NCBI GenBank assembly: GCA_937951625.1
Contig: CALFBP010000002.1
Span: forward strand, 25,495-89,494
Source of the DNA: an uncultured Thermoguttaceae bacterium
GTDB taxonomy: Bacteria; Planctomycetota; Planctomycetia; Pirellulales; Thermoguttaceae
Direction of reading: 5' to 3'
DNA: 64,000 nucleotides
Part shown: positions 1-8,992 of the stretch, in pieces
How positions within the stretch are numbered: the first letter of the stretch is position 1
Layout: every line of letters starts with the position of its first letter
The notes under the pieces: model-generated
The model's input: only the letters and a program-made list of their open reading frames with translations
What the model was told of the DNA's origin: nothing
Databases searched by the model: none
Program-made: the position numbers and the translations under genes

Positions 1-804
1 GGCGCCGATGATGCGCACCGTCCAAATCAATCCCCCGCCCGCCGCCATGCCGATGAGACTCGTCAGTAGCCCGTGCCAAGCCCATCCGCCCCAGAGCCAA
101 ACGCAGAAAATCGCAAGAGAACCGATGAGCCCTTGAGCCAGCAGCCGCAATGTCGATGGCGAGCGAGCGAGTCGAGCGAAAAACAGGCGGAGGGCCCAGA
201 ACCAGCCCCATCGAGAGCGCCAGACGCGATCCATCAGCCCAAGGGACCAAAGCCACCACAGCACCCAGCCAAGCACTAAGGAGCTCCATTGTGGGGCGCT
301 ATCCAACTGGCTGGGCCACGCTTGGGGAGAGGCGGCGTGAAGAAAACCGACGAACGGTCGGCCATCAGGTAACTCCCACACCACCGGCAGCAGGCCGAAC
401 GGATACATGGTGGCCAGGACGATCCCAAAGATCGTCCCTGGGACCGTGATCTCATCCGGGATCAGTTTTTCGTCGGCGTCGATCAACGAAGCGACCAGCA
501 TCAACCAAGCCAGCACTAGGTGACAGCTCCACTGGACATGCACTCGGACCGCCAATTCCGTCATGAGCGAGGGGGGAAGAGCGGCGGGCAATAATCCGCC
601 GCAATGCACCTCCCACCAATAGAGCCACCCTGTGCCCAGGGCGAAAAGAAAAACGACCAACGTTTGGCGGAGCTTCACTCCGTAACGACGTGGGGTCCAG
701 GCCAAGCGCACGACAGCCCAGTTGGCTGCCATTCCCAGGATCCCTCCGACGAGAAGGGCGAACGACAGCCGCAAACCAATCGGCAGCGCAAGCAAGGCGT
801 TCAC
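1..804 (-). CDS. Prepilin peptidase (A24 family), partial at the window edge
   Basis: This is a membrane aspartyl protease that would cleave type IV pilin or type II secretion pseudopilin leaders. I translated it directly from a GTG at 804, and the reading frame stays open to base 1, so the C-terminus is missing. The protein is very hydrophobic, with helices near residues 10-33, 46-62 and 93-108. The first family signature is clear: LIDADEKLIPDEITVP, with the first catalytic Asp near residue 109 and the following PD pair. The second catalytic motif (GxGDxK) would lie beyond the window. The usual N-terminal Cys-rich methylase region is absent, so it may be a peptidase-only form. The GTG overlaps the TGA of the upstream shikimate kinase, so the two are translationally coupled. 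Confidence 0.8.
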   Translation of the reverse strand, partial: MNALLALPIGLRLSFALLVGGILGMAANWAVVRLAWTPRRYGVKLRQTLVVFLFALGTGWLYWWEVHCGGLLPAALPPSLMTELAVRVHVQWSCHLVLAWLMLVASLIDADEKLIPDEITVPGTIFGIVLATMYPFGLLPVVWELPDGRPFVGFLHAASPQAWPSQLDSAPQWSSLVLGWVLWWLWSLGLMDRVWRSRWGWFWALRLFFARLARSPSTLRLLAQGLIGSLAIFCVWLWGGWAWHGLLTSLIGMAAGGGLIWTVRIIGA

Positions 805-1340
805 GCGGACCCCTCGGCGACGGGCTGGACAGGCAAGGCCTGAAGGATTTCGCAGGCGATCTGTTCCGGTGTTTTCCCCTCCGTATCGACCACCAGATGA
901 GCGGTTTCTTGATATACAGGGGTCCGTTGGCCCAACAGATGCACGATTTCTTCCAGGGCGCCTTTCTGTGTCAGACTAGGCCGCCGAGTGGCGGTAGTGG
1001 CGTCGCCGGACATGCGGGCATGAATGGTCTCGGGTGAGGCGGTCAGCCAGACCACGTGTCCCGATTCCCGCATCCGCCGACGAGTCTCCTCCCGCATAGG
1101 GGCACCGCCCCCCGCCGCGAGCACTAAATGATCCCGCCTACACAGCTCGGCAGTTACCTCCGCTTCCAGGTCGCGAAACGCTTTTTCGCCGTTTTCGGCG
1201 AAGATGCGGGCAATCGATTTGCCGGCCCGTTGCTCGATGACCACATCAGCGTCGATCCACTCCCAACCGAGTTTCTCGGCTAGGAGGCGCGCTAAAGTGG
1301 TCTTTCCCGTCGCCCGATAGCCGATCAGAATGATGTTCAT
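801..1340 (-). CDS. aroK: Shikimate kinase
   Basis: Phosphorylates shikimate with ATP in the cytoplasmic chorismate pathway. The 179-residue product has normal family length. It begins MNIILIGYRATGKTT, which contains the P-loop (residues 7-15), followed by the IDAD shikimate/Mg-binding segment near residue 32, an Arg in the FRDLE segment, and the GGGAP loop of the shikimate pocket. The frame is open further upstream to 1493, but that extension does not look like protein of this family, and the ATG at 1340 places the P-loop at the expected N-terminal position. It is followed with a 4-base overlap by the prepilin peptidase gene. Confidence 0.93.
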   Translation of the reverse strand: MNIILIGYRATGKTTLARLLAEKLGWEWIDADVVIEQRAGKSIARIFAENGEKAFRDLEAEVTAELCRRDHLVLAAGGGAPMREETRRRMRESGHVVWLTASPETIHARMSGDATTATRRPSLTQKGALEEIVHLLGQRTPVYQETAHLVVDTEGKTPEQIACEILQALPVQPVAEGSA

Positions 1341-1500
1341 TACGTGTGCGCTCCGCCATTGCACGCGGGGCGAGGCGTCCGCGAGACCGGCAACGTCCAG
1401 GGCACCTCGCCGCCAATTGGCGATTCCAGCCAAGCTGGAGTGTACAAGGCTCAATGCGTTCAGACAACCGAAGGCAAACCAAAAACTAGGCAATGACTAA

Positions 1501-1830
1501 ATGTTCCCTTATGTCATTGATTTGACCCAATGTAAACGGCACGACCCGTTTCCGGGCGTTCGCATGTATACAACCCAGGCCGAGAAGATGACTCTCTCGG
1601 TGGTGGATTTGGAACCGCACGCCGTCATCCCCGAGCACAACCACCCCCACGAACAAGTCGGGTATTTGGTGGACGGGGAGTTTGAGTTCATCATTGGCGG
1701 CCAATCGCATCACGTCACAGCCGGGCAAATCTGGCGAATCCCAGGCGGCGTGCCGCACAAGGTCGTCGCAGGCGAGCGGCCCGCTCGTGCGATTGACGTG
1801 TTTTTTCCCATCCGTGAAGACATGCTTTAG
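1501..1830 (+). CDS. Cupin-domain protein
   Basis: A 109-residue single-domain cupin. The metal-binding motif is visible as EHNHPHEQVGYLVDGEFEF (motif 1: two His, a Glu and a spaced Gly) and GQIWRIPGGVPHKV (motif 2 with the distal His). Such proteins are small metal-dependent isomerases, dioxygenases or sensors, and the sequence does not tell which. The gene starts at an ATG without an obvious Shine-Dalgarno sequence. It is divergent from aroK and ends 9 bases before the exporter gene, so it is probably co-transcribed with it. Confidence 0.82.
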   Translation: MFPYVIDLTQCKRHDPFPGVRMYTTQAEKMTLSVVDLEPHAVIPEHNHPHEQVGYLVDGEFEFIIGGQSHHVTAGQIWRIPGGVPHKVVAGERPARAIDVFFPIREDML

Positions 1831-1839
1831 GAAATTACA

Positions 1840-3102
1840 TTGCCTCGTCAAAGCCTGCTTTTGATCGTCTTTCTTGTGGTTTTCATCGATCTGCTCGGCT
1901 TCGGCATGGTGTTGCCGCTGATGCCGGTCTACGCGCGGCAGTTCACGACCGGGTTGCCGCAAGGTCAGCAGGTGCTGATCCTCAGTGCACTGATGACCTG
2001 TTTCTCGATCATGCAGTTGATCTTCGCTCCGATCTGGGGGCGGCTTTCGGACCGGGTGGGCAGGCGACCCGTGTTGCTGCTGAGCCTGACGGGATCGACG
2101 ATCTTCTATTTTTGGTTCGGTGTGGCGACGCTTCGCGGGAGCCTGGTGGGAATGTTCCTTGCCCGAATCGGGGCCGGCATCGCCGGGGCCACCGTGCCCA
2201 CGGCTCAGGCCTGCATTGCCGACGTTACCCCTCGGGACAAGCGGGCGCGGGGGATGGCGTTGATCGGTGCGGCCTTTGGGTTGGGGTTCACGCTCGGTCC
2301 GCTCTTGGGAGCACTCGCGTTATGGAGCGCAGGCCACGCCGGGCTTAGCCCCTGGCCCGGCTACACCGCCGCCGCGTTGTCTGCCGTCGCACTGATGCTC
2401 GCCATTTTCCTTCTGCCTGAATCGCTCGATCCGAAATCGCTGCCCGAGGTCCGCCGCCATTTCGACCTCCAGTCGCTCCGCGAGGCGATCGCGACGCCCA
2501 GCATCGGGTTGTTGTTGGCTGCTGGTTTCCTAAGCGTCTTCGCCTTGGCCAATTTCGAGTCCACGATCTCATGGACCGTGGCGGGAATGCTCGGCGTCGA
2601 GCGGTCCAGCGCCGAAATCCTGATGTTCTTCGCCTATGTGGGATTGGTACAGACTTTGGTCCAAGGACTAGTGGTCCGCCGCCTGGCCACGCGCCTCGGC
2701 GAAGCAAAAATGATCGCTTTGGGCGGTGGCTTTTCGGTGCTCGGGTACCTGCTTTTGGCTTGGGTCGCGGCGCCCTCGCAGGGCAGTTTGCGCGGGATTT
2801 GGTGGGCATCGGCCGTGGAGGTCAGCGGGGTCGCCTTTCTCTTGCCTGCCCTTCAATCCCTACTCTCCCGTCGCTCCGATCCGGCCAAGCAAGGCGGCGT
2901 GCTCGGGCTTGGTGAAAGCACTTCGGCCTTGGCTCGCATCACAGGCACCGTGGCCGGGGTGGCGCTGTACCATCAGGCCGCCACGCTCCCTTTTTGGGCC
3001 GCCGCTGTTGTGACCTGCGCGGGCATTGGAGCGGCATGGATCGCCTTGGTCCGCGGCCACGATTGGGACGAGCAGCCCGCCGATGCCTCCGCTGCATCAT
3101 AA
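1840..3102 (+). CDS. MFS drug/metabolite exporter (DHA1/TetA-like)
   Basis: A 420-residue inner-membrane major facilitator with about 12 hydrophobic helices. Near the N-terminus it has the DLLGFGMVLPLMPVYA segment typical of the DHA1 (TetA-like) group. The motif A loop between helices 2 and 3 reads GRLSDRVGRRPVLL. Motif C-like Gly-rich sequence (AAFGLGFTLGPLLGA) lies near residue 147. A second, weaker motif-A-like loop follows helix 8. The start is a TTG at 1840, just after the cupin stop; no better ATG precedes helix 1. The substrate cannot be told from the sequence. Confidence 0.87.
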   Translation: MPRQSLLLIVFLVVFIDLLGFGMVLPLMPVYARQFTTGLPQGQQVLILSALMTCFSIMQLIFAPIWGRLSDRVGRRPVLLLSLTGSTIFYFWFGVATLRGSLVGMFLARIGAGIAGATVPTAQACIADVTPRDKRARGMALIGAAFGLGFTLGPLLGALALWSAGHAGLSPWPGYTAAALSAVALMLAIFLLPESLDPKSLPEVRRHFDLQSLREAIATPSIGLLLAAGFLSVFALANFESTISWTVAGMLGVERSSAEILMFFAYVGLVQTLVQGLVVRRLATRLGEAKMIALGGGFSVLGYLLLAWVAAPSQGSLRGIWWASAVEVSGVAFLLPALQSLLSRRSDPAKQGGVLGLGESTSALARITGTVAGVALYHQAATLPFWAAAVVTCAGIGAAWIALVRGHDWDEQPADASAAS

Positions 3103-3196
3103 ACGTTGTGGTAGCGGACGCCCTAAGCAGCCGCGATGAACCCCTGAAAGCAGCTTTACGCGGCTTGTCGGTTTGCCGTTCACTCGGGCTGCCGGC

Positions 3197-3844
3197 TCAA
3201 CGGCCCGAAATGGAATCGAGCGTAATCCTCGCCAGCGACTCGCTGCGGTCTTTTTCAGCCATGTCGTATTGAACAATCACCGAAAAACGGCGGCCTTTGC
3301 TCTCCAGTACGTACATGCGGCAGACCTGCTCGTCGTCATCTTCGTCCTTATATGTGAATGCAATCGTGTAGCCCCGTGAGCGTTTGAACGCAATCGGCGC
3401 AGGCGATGTCTTGCGGAAATCCTTGCAAACGCCCTGTTTGATGCGGCTCTCCATCTCATCGGCGATCTCCAGCAGCAGGGCCTTGGGCCCGTTGGCGTCG
3501 GCCGGCCCGAAATCCGTCACCACGATCGACACGCCGCTTCCCCGAATCAGGTCGATGGTCCGTTCCTTCTGGTCGAAATCATCGTGCAAGGCAAGCGACT
3601 TGTCGTAGTCGAACTCCAAACCGTCGATCGCATAATGCTGGATGGGCTTGACGCGAATCGAGGCTTTGACAAGTTTGCCCTGAAAGGTAATCTCAGCCGG
3701 GGCCGAATCCTGGATTTCAAAGGTCTGCCCGTCGAGGGTCAGCTCGAACGTCAGCGGAGGGTTTTTTTCCGCTTCAGCACCGTAGCCGACCGTGGTCAAA
3801 AGCCCGATTGCAACAACCATTGCCACCATGCCGCGTGTGCTCAT
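3197..3844 (-). CDS. Secreted protein of unknown function
   Basis: A 215-residue protein that I do not recognise. The ATG at 3844 is preceded by a strong GGAGG ribosome binding site and starts a clean signal peptide (MSTRGMVAMVVAIGLLTTVGYGAEA), so the mature protein should be periplasmic or exported. The rest is soluble and polar, with predicted beta strands near the N-terminus and an acidic DEDDDE stretch near residue 170. Only one or two Cys are present. It is isolated from its neighbours and has its own promoter candidate upstream. The frame is open to 3892, but that extension lacks a ribosome binding site. Confidence 0.7.
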   Translation of the reverse strand: MSTRGMVAMVVAIGLLTTVGYGAEAEKNPPLTFELTLDGQTFEIQDSAPAEITFQGKLVKASIRVKPIQHYAIDGLEFDYDKSLALHDDFDQKERTIDLIRGSGVSIVVTDFGPADANGPKALLLEIADEMESRIKQGVCKDFRKTSPAPIAFKRSRGYTIAFTYKDEDDDEQVCRMYVLESKGRRFSVIVQYDMAEKDRSESLARITLDSISGR

Positions 3845-3897
3845 GCTCGCCTCCTTTGCGGAAAAATGTCTGCGACCAGGCCCGACAGCCACTCGTC

Positions 3898-3926
3898 ATG
3901 CTAGGAGCGGATCGTATCAACGTCAA
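3898..3926 (-). promoter_or_regulatory. Candidate sigma-70 promoter for the secreted protein gene
   Basis: Read on the minus strand, TTGACG (3926-3921) is separated by exactly 17 bases from TAGCAT (3903-3898). It lies 54 bases upstream of the start codon at 3844. Both hexamers match the sigma-70 consensus well. Not experimentally supported. Confidence 0.5.
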
Positions 3927-4042
3927 GGTCGTATTGGCGATCTGCTGCGTGGGCCTGGAAGGCTGTTTCAAGACGTGGTAAACTTGCTGTCGCTTGGTCC
4001 TCTGCGCCAGTGTTTCGCCATGGCGTTACTTTTGGGCTGATC

Positions 4043-4912
4043 GTGTCCGAACCCCCGAGCCACCTGACGCGATCCGTGGTCATCACCGGGGCGTCGACCG
4101 GGATCGGCGCGGCCTGCGCGCTGGAACTGCACAACCGGGGGTTTCGCGTCTTTGCTGGGGTGCGGCGGGCGGCGGACGGCCTTCGGCTTCAGGAGCAGGC
4201 CTCCCGCTTACTCGCCCCCTTGATGATCGACGTGACCGACGTGGCCAGCATCCTCGAGGCCGCCAAGACGGTGGCAGGGTCCCTCGACGGCGGGCCGCTG
4301 GTAGGGGTGGTCAACAACGCCGGGATCGTGGTGGGCGGCCCTCTGGAAACGCTTCCCTTAAGCGAGTTTCGCCGTCAGCTCGAGGTCAACGTCGTCGGCC
4401 AACTGGCAGTCATCCAGGCGATGCTCCCCATGCTCCGCGAGTGTGGGGGACGCATCGTCAATATCAGTTCCTTCAGCGGCCGAATCGCCATTCCCTACAG
4501 CGGGGCCTACGCCGCGTCGAAGCACGCCCTGGAAGCCATGAGCGACGCCCTGCGGATCGAATTGCGTCGCTGGAAGATCCCGGTCTGCCTGGTCGAACCG
4601 GGAAGCGTGAAAACGCCCATTTGGGACAAGGCCCTGGAGGATGCCGACCGCGCACTCCAATCCATGACGCCGCAGGCGCTGGCCTTGTATGGCGAGGATG
4701 TCCGCGCGGCGCGCGAGGCAGCGCGGCGTTTGGCCGCCCAAGGGATGCCCGTCCAACGCGTGGTGGCTGCGGTGGTCCACGCGCTGACATCCCCGTCGCC
4801 CAAGGCCCGCTATCCCGTTGGATTTCACACGCGTCTGGCCTTCCTTCTTCAACCGTGGCTGCCCGTCCGCCTTCGCGACTGGCTCCTCCGCAAGGCCCTG
4901 GGATTGAGCTGA
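4043..4912 (+). CDS. Short-chain dehydrogenase/reductase (classical SDR)
   Basis: An NAD(P)H-dependent oxidoreductase of about 289 residues. The N-terminal cofactor motif is TGASTGIG, followed by VNNAGIV (NNAG motif), the catalytic Ser in NISSFSG, and the YAASK Tyr-Lys pair. The C-terminal part resembles membrane-associated retinol- or steroid-dehydrogenase-like SDRs (LVEPGSVKTPIW), and the tail is basic and hydrophobic. I prefer the GTG at 4043, because the family usually starts just before the Rossmann strand; a TTG at 4010 would add 11 residues. The substrate is unknown. It stands alone, with no partner gene close enough to suggest an operon. Confidence 0.85.
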   Translation: MSEPPSHLTRSVVITGASTGIGAACALELHNRGFRVFAGVRRAADGLRLQEQASRLLAPLMIDVTDVASILEAAKTVAGSLDGGPLVGVVNNAGIVVGGPLETLPLSEFRRQLEVNVVGQLAVIQAMLPMLRECGGRIVNISSFSGRIAIPYSGAYAASKHALEAMSDALRIELRRWKIPVCLVEPGSVKTPIWDKALEDADRALQSMTPQALALYGEDVRAAREAARRLAAQGMPVQRVVAAVVHALTSPSPKARYPVGFHTRLAFLLQPWLPVRLRDWLLRKALGLS

Positions 4913-5058
4913 AGGAGCACATGCCTAAGACTCGACCTACAGTACAAGCCGGTGGACGTAGCTTGGATCAACGCAACAAGACTAGGCACGGGTACGGTAA
5001 GATATGACCGACATGACTTTAGGAGATCACTTCGCTAGGATTCGTTAGTCGTTGGGCA

Positions 5059-5274
5059 TTGGGGGCCTGCGCCGAGGCGCGTGCCTGGCTCCAATGGCAA
5101 TTCGTGGCCATGTTTTGTGCTGCGGAGTTCACGTCGCACGCAGGTGACGACAAGCTCAGCCGCGAGGAGTTTCTGGCCAACCAGCCGGACCCCAACGAGG
5201 CCCCCAAACGTTTCGACGCCTTTGACGCCGACAACGACGGCTTCTTGAGCCGCGAGGAATTCATTTCCAAATAA
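5059..5274 (+). pseudogene. EF-hand protein remnant
   Basis: A 71-codon open frame whose last 45 residues are clearly EF-hand sequence: FDAFDADNDGFLSREEF is a complete calcium loop (D-x-D-x-D-G with Glu at position 12), preceded by GDDKLSREEFLA, a loop whose first half is gone. The first 25 residues do not look like protein of this family; there is no signal peptide, and the only start is a TTG. Planctomycete EF-hand proteins are normally longer and exported, so I read this as the 3' end of a decayed gene. It ends 10 bases before the next gene and may still be translated as a small peptide. Confidence 0.5.
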
Positions 5275-5284
5275 GGACGAAACC

Positions 5285-7840
5285 ATGACCATGCAGTTTG
5301 CTATATCCCGAGGGATTTTGGGGCATCGTCAAGACCCAACAGGGGAAAACCCACGGTGGGGCCAAGGCTTTTTCATCGCCCGACTCGCCTCGGTTATGCC
5401 CGTGTGCGGCGTCCTGGCCGCGATACTGGTGTTTTCGAACACGCTCCGCGCCGAGCTGCCCAAGCCCCGGGGAGAACGTGCGGTCTTTGTAATCTCTCCG
5501 GAGGTTGCGGTGGCGTCCCCGCCGCGGTTCGGTGTGAATCTCGATCCCCCGTCCATGTCGCATTGGGGCGAAGAACCATTCCACAATCAATGGTGGAGCC
5601 ATCCGAATCTCAATCCGATTGAGGCTCGGGTGAAGATCCTCGCCACTGGCGGCGGAGTGGACTTCATTGAGGCTGATCCCAAAAACGGCGTGGGCATGGG
5701 CTTTTTCGACGTGTTTCGGGATCGCTTCTTCGACGGGGCTTTGGTGACGGTATTTCGCCACGAAGCCGAAAAGACCACCCTGCTGCGCGAGGGCGCGATC
5801 AAGTCCTACAGGGCGTCGCTGAACGGCGAGAACCGATTAATTTTTGATCGACCGGGGCCGTCCGTTAAGGCCGGGGACGAGTTCATCATTCGCACCACGC
5901 GCGACGACATTCCTCCCGGCACGACGCGAACCATGGAGGGCCAGCCGCTGGTGATGCGAGGGTTCTCCATCTTGGAGCACGAGCAGAAACAACGCTTCAT
6001 GCAGGCCGGGGGAAAGATGTTGATCGATCAGGACGCCCCACCCGGCGGTGGCTTGGGCAGCTTGAAGGTGATCTTGCCCCAAGGGGCAGTCCCGCTTCGC
6101 ATTGGGGACTGGCTCCACGGGAACGCTCAGCCAGATTGGCCGCGACTCAAGGACGGCAAACCTTACGTTCTCCAATTTTGGGCGAAACAGCAGGGCATGG
6201 CCACGGGCAACGTGAGGGTTCGCGTGGCGTTGTTGAAAGAGACCGAAGTTCGCGTAAGCACGGACTGGAAACAGTTCTCGATCGACTTCGTCGGCGGGCC
6301 ACCCAGAACCGTCGTGGAGGCATTGGAATTCGTCCCCAGCGAGCCTGGCACGTTCTGGCTCGACAACGTCGTGATCTTCGAGAAAGACGCTCCCCCGTGG
6401 CAATTCTACCCGGAGGTCGTGGAGTCCTTGAAAGAGTATCGCCCGGGCCACCTGCGGCTCTGGCCACTCCAGTGCAACCGGGGGTTCGGTCGGGCGCTGG
6501 ACTCGGCGCTCGGGCCGGTGCTCGAAAGCAACACCGAATTCGGCGAAACGAGCGGCGGCGAGCCGACCAACGCCACGAACCTGCACCAGCAGCTTGAACT
6601 CTGCGCCACGGTGGGTGCGAGGCCGTGGATCATCACTTCCACGCTGTTCACCCTGCAAGAACAACGGAATCTGATCGAATATCTCGCCGGTCCACCTAAT
6701 TCGCCCTATGGCAAGCGTCGTGCGGCATGGGGCCGGGAGGCACCTTGGACTGATGCCTTCGACCTCGTGTACATCGAACTGGGCAACGAGACGTGGAACG
6801 GCATGTTCGGCATGCAAGGCTTTCCCGGTCGGCCCAAGGATTACGGTAGCTACGCCGAACTCGTCTTCCAGACCATGAAGGCCAGCCCACACTTCCAGGC
6901 CGGGAAGTTCAAGTTCATCCTCAACGGCTGGGTGGCGGGCACCGACCGCCAATGGGGCTACGGCCCGCTGGCCCTCTCGACCTGTCCCAGCGCCGATGCC
7001 TCGGACATCGCCTATTACACGGGCGGCTGGGACGCGGTCGGGCTGATCAAGGCCGAGGACGAACAGGGCGGCTGGTTCAACATCCTCACCTATTCCTATC
7101 GCATGCTTCGCCCCCGCTCGCTGGAATACGCCGACGTGCTTAAAGCCATCTCCTCCGAGCGCGGACGGAAAATTGAGCCGATGGTCTACGAGGCCGGTCC
7201 CGGCTACACGCTCCCCGGGCCCGACAAGTTCAACCGCAAGGAACAGGAAGAAGGCAAATCCATGGCCCAGGCCGTCAATGCCCTGGACATCTTCATGACG
7301 AACCTTGCGGTGGGCTACACGGAACAGTCGTTCTTCCTCTTCCGCAACGGCCATTATTGGTCGTCGCACAATCGGAAGTGGCAGGAACACATCGCCTGGA
7401 AGGCCCTGAAGCTCCGCAATCAACTGTGCGAAGGCGACCTGCTCCGCGCCGAGGCAACGGAAATGACGCTGATCGACCTGCCCGAGGCCGAGGCGGAAGT
7501 GCTGGATCAATCCAATAGCGCGGATCGGGGGGTACAGAAATTTCCGGCCGTCAAGGACGTGCCGCTCGTAGCCTGCTACCCGTTCAGGCAAGGCAAGCGA
7601 TACGCTTTCCTGCTCTACTCGCGGCGGTTGGACGCGGCCACGCCCGTGACGCTCCGACTGCCTTACGACCCCAGCCCGAATGTGGAAATTCACACCCTTT
7701 CCGCCGACAAACCCAGCGCGCACAACATCGACGACGAGGCCGTGAAAGTCCGAGTGGAAAAACGCAGCGATTTCGCCAAGACCTACCGGTTCCTGCTGGC
7801 TCCCTATTCGGTGATGGTTCTCGTCAACTCGGCGAGATAG
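5285..7840 (+). CDS. Secreted glycoside hydrolase-like protein (clan GH-A fold)
   Basis: An 851-residue exported protein. A hydrophobic stretch at residues 33-56 (ending TLRAELP) looks like a signal sequence, though it starts unusually far in. Residues about 290-370 form a beta-rich module with the pattern of a carbohydrate-binding domain (YVLQFWAKQQG ... FWLDNVVIFE). The C-terminal half looks like a TIM barrel: YIELGNETWNG near residue 500 is the typical NE acid/base motif at the end of strand 4, and PMVYEAGPGY near residue 635 is the candidate nucleophile Glu. A beta-sandwich-like tail follows. The motifs resemble alpha-L-arabinofuranosidase-type enzymes, but I cannot assign a family. It starts a carbohydrate-related block with the ThuA gene and a second hydrolase. 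Confidence 0.75.
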   Translation: MTMQFAISRGILGHRQDPTGENPRWGQGFFIARLASVMPVCGVLAAILVFSNTLRAELPKPRGERAVFVISPEVAVASPPRFGVNLDPPSMSHWGEEPFHNQWWSHPNLNPIEARVKILATGGGVDFIEADPKNGVGMGFFDVFRDRFFDGALVTVFRHEAEKTTLLREGAIKSYRASLNGENRLIFDRPGPSVKAGDEFIIRTTRDDIPPGTTRTMEGQPLVMRGFSILEHEQKQRFMQAGGKMLIDQDAPPGGGLGSLKVILPQGAVPLRIGDWLHGNAQPDWPRLKDGKPYVLQFWAKQQGMATGNVRVRVALLKETEVRVSTDWKQFSIDFVGGPPRTVVEALEFVPSEPGTFWLDNVVIFEKDAPPWQFYPEVVESLKEYRPGHLRLWPLQCNRGFGRALDSALGPVLESNTEFGETSGGEPTNATNLHQQLELCATVGARPWIITSTLFTLQEQRNLIEYLAGPPNSPYGKRRAAWGREAPWTDAFDLVYIELGNETWNGMFGMQGFPGRPKDYGSYAELVFQTMKASPHFQAGKFKFILNGWVAGTDRQWGYGPLALSTCPSADASDIAYYTGGWDAVGLIKAEDEQGGWFNILTYSYRMLRPRSLEYADVLKAISSERGRKIEPMVYEAGPGYTLPGPDKFNRKEQEEGKSMAQAVNALDIFMTNLAVGYTEQSFFLFRNGHYWSSHNRKWQEHIAWKALKLRNQLCEGDLLRAEATEMTLIDLPEAEAEVLDQSNSADRGVQKFPAVKDVPLVACYPFRQGKRYAFLLYSRRLDAATPVTLRLPYDPSPNVEIHTLSADKPSAHNIDDEAVKVRVEKRSDFAKTYRFLLAPYSVMVLVNSAR

Positions 7841-8032
7841 GTCGCACCAGGGTAGCGACTTCAAGTTCGGTGACCAAATGAGCCTTGCCAGCGGCCATTG
7901 ACAGTGCGACGCTCACCATTTAGCCTCAAGGCGAGGATCGGAGGGATACCTCGAATCTGCGAGTGGCACGGTGTCGTTGGTTTTGCTTGATTTCTTTCAC
8001 GGTTGGCTTCAGCAAATAGAGGATGAAACGGT

Positions 8033-8821
8033 ATGAAAATGCTTGTAGGGATCACTTGGGCGATGCTGTTGGTTGGGGTACTCTCAGCATCGGACGCCAA
8101 CGCCCAACGGAAGGTCGTCGTTTGGTCCGAGGGAACGGCCCCGAAGGCCGTCTACCCGGACGACATCAACGGCGCGGTGGCCGAGGGGCTGAAGTGTCTG
8201 GCCGGCTGGGAGGTCATCAAGGCCAGTTTGTCTGATCCTGATCAGGGGCTGAGTGATGAACGCTTGAACCAGTGCGATGTGCTCGTCTGGTGGGGCCACA
8301 CCAAGCATCGGGTGGTCAAGGACGAGCTGGTCGAGAAAATTGTGCGTCGTGTCCGGGACGAAGGCATGGGATTCGTCGCCTTGCACTCGGCCCACTTCGC
8401 CAAGCCCAACATCGCTTTGATGAGCCTCGCCGAGACTTCCAAGGACTTGTTGGAGAAGGTCACGCCGAAGGGCAGGGTGGCCGCCTGGGGGGCTTATGTG
8501 GGCGACTCCGTCACGCTGACGATTCGCGTCACCGACCCAACGCACCCAATTGCCCAGGGCATCAAGGATTTCACGATCCAACATAGCGAACGCTACAGCG
8601 ACCCTTACGCCGTGCCCCCGCCAAATAGCGTGGTCTTCAAGGGCGACGCGAAGCTGAAGGATGGCTCGATCGATCATTCGCTCGTGGGGCTGTGCTGGGA
8701 GATCGGCAAAGGCAAGATGTTTTACTTCCAGGCGGGGCACGAGACCGATCCGGTGTTCTTCGACGCCAATGTCCGCAAGATCATCGCCAACGCCGTCGAG
8801 TGGGCCGCTCCGCGGAAATAG
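8033..8821 (+). CDS. ThuA-like domain protein, secreted
   Basis: A 262-residue protein with a signal peptide (LVGITWAMLLVGVLSASDANA) and one ThuA-like, class I glutamine-amidotransferase-fold domain. Visible family features are KVVVWSEGT at the start, DVLVWWGHTKH in the middle, GFVALHSAHF near residue 120, the ITDPTHPIAQGI-like HPIA segment, and the C-terminal GKMFYFQAGHETDP ... NAVEWAA. ThuA domains occur in trehalose/disaccharide utilisation proteins and are very common in planctomycetes; exact chemistry is unsettled. It lies between two secreted glycoside hydrolases on the same strand, which supports a role in sugar breakdown. Confidence 0.87.
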   Translation: MKMLVGITWAMLLVGVLSASDANAQRKVVVWSEGTAPKAVYPDDINGAVAEGLKCLAGWEVIKASLSDPDQGLSDERLNQCDVLVWWGHTKHRVVKDELVEKIVRRVRDEGMGFVALHSAHFAKPNIALMSLAETSKDLLEKVTPKGRVAAWGAYVGDSVTLTIRVTDPTHPIAQGIKDFTIQHSERYSDPYAVPPPNSVVFKGDAKLKDGSIDHSLVGLCWEIGKGKMFYFQAGHETDPVFFDANVRKIIANAVEWAAPRK

Positions 8822-8992
8822 CAAGCGGTCAATTGCGTCGCGCAAATGACCGCAGGCAGTCGATTTGCAGATGCCAGGCCCTGCGCGAAGGCATCGAGGT
8901 TGCCCTCATGGGATAGCGTCTTCCAACCCCGGGCGCGCTCATTGCTGGAAAAGTTCGTCACGTCCGTTACCAGCGGTAAAGGAGGAAACGCC

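Noticed and set aside
5837..7864. Long minus-strand open frame (675 codons) over the hydrolase gene
   Set aside because: It is the antisense shadow of a well-supported gene, caused by high GC and codon bias. Its translation is rich in Arg, Gly and His, without any recognisable motif.
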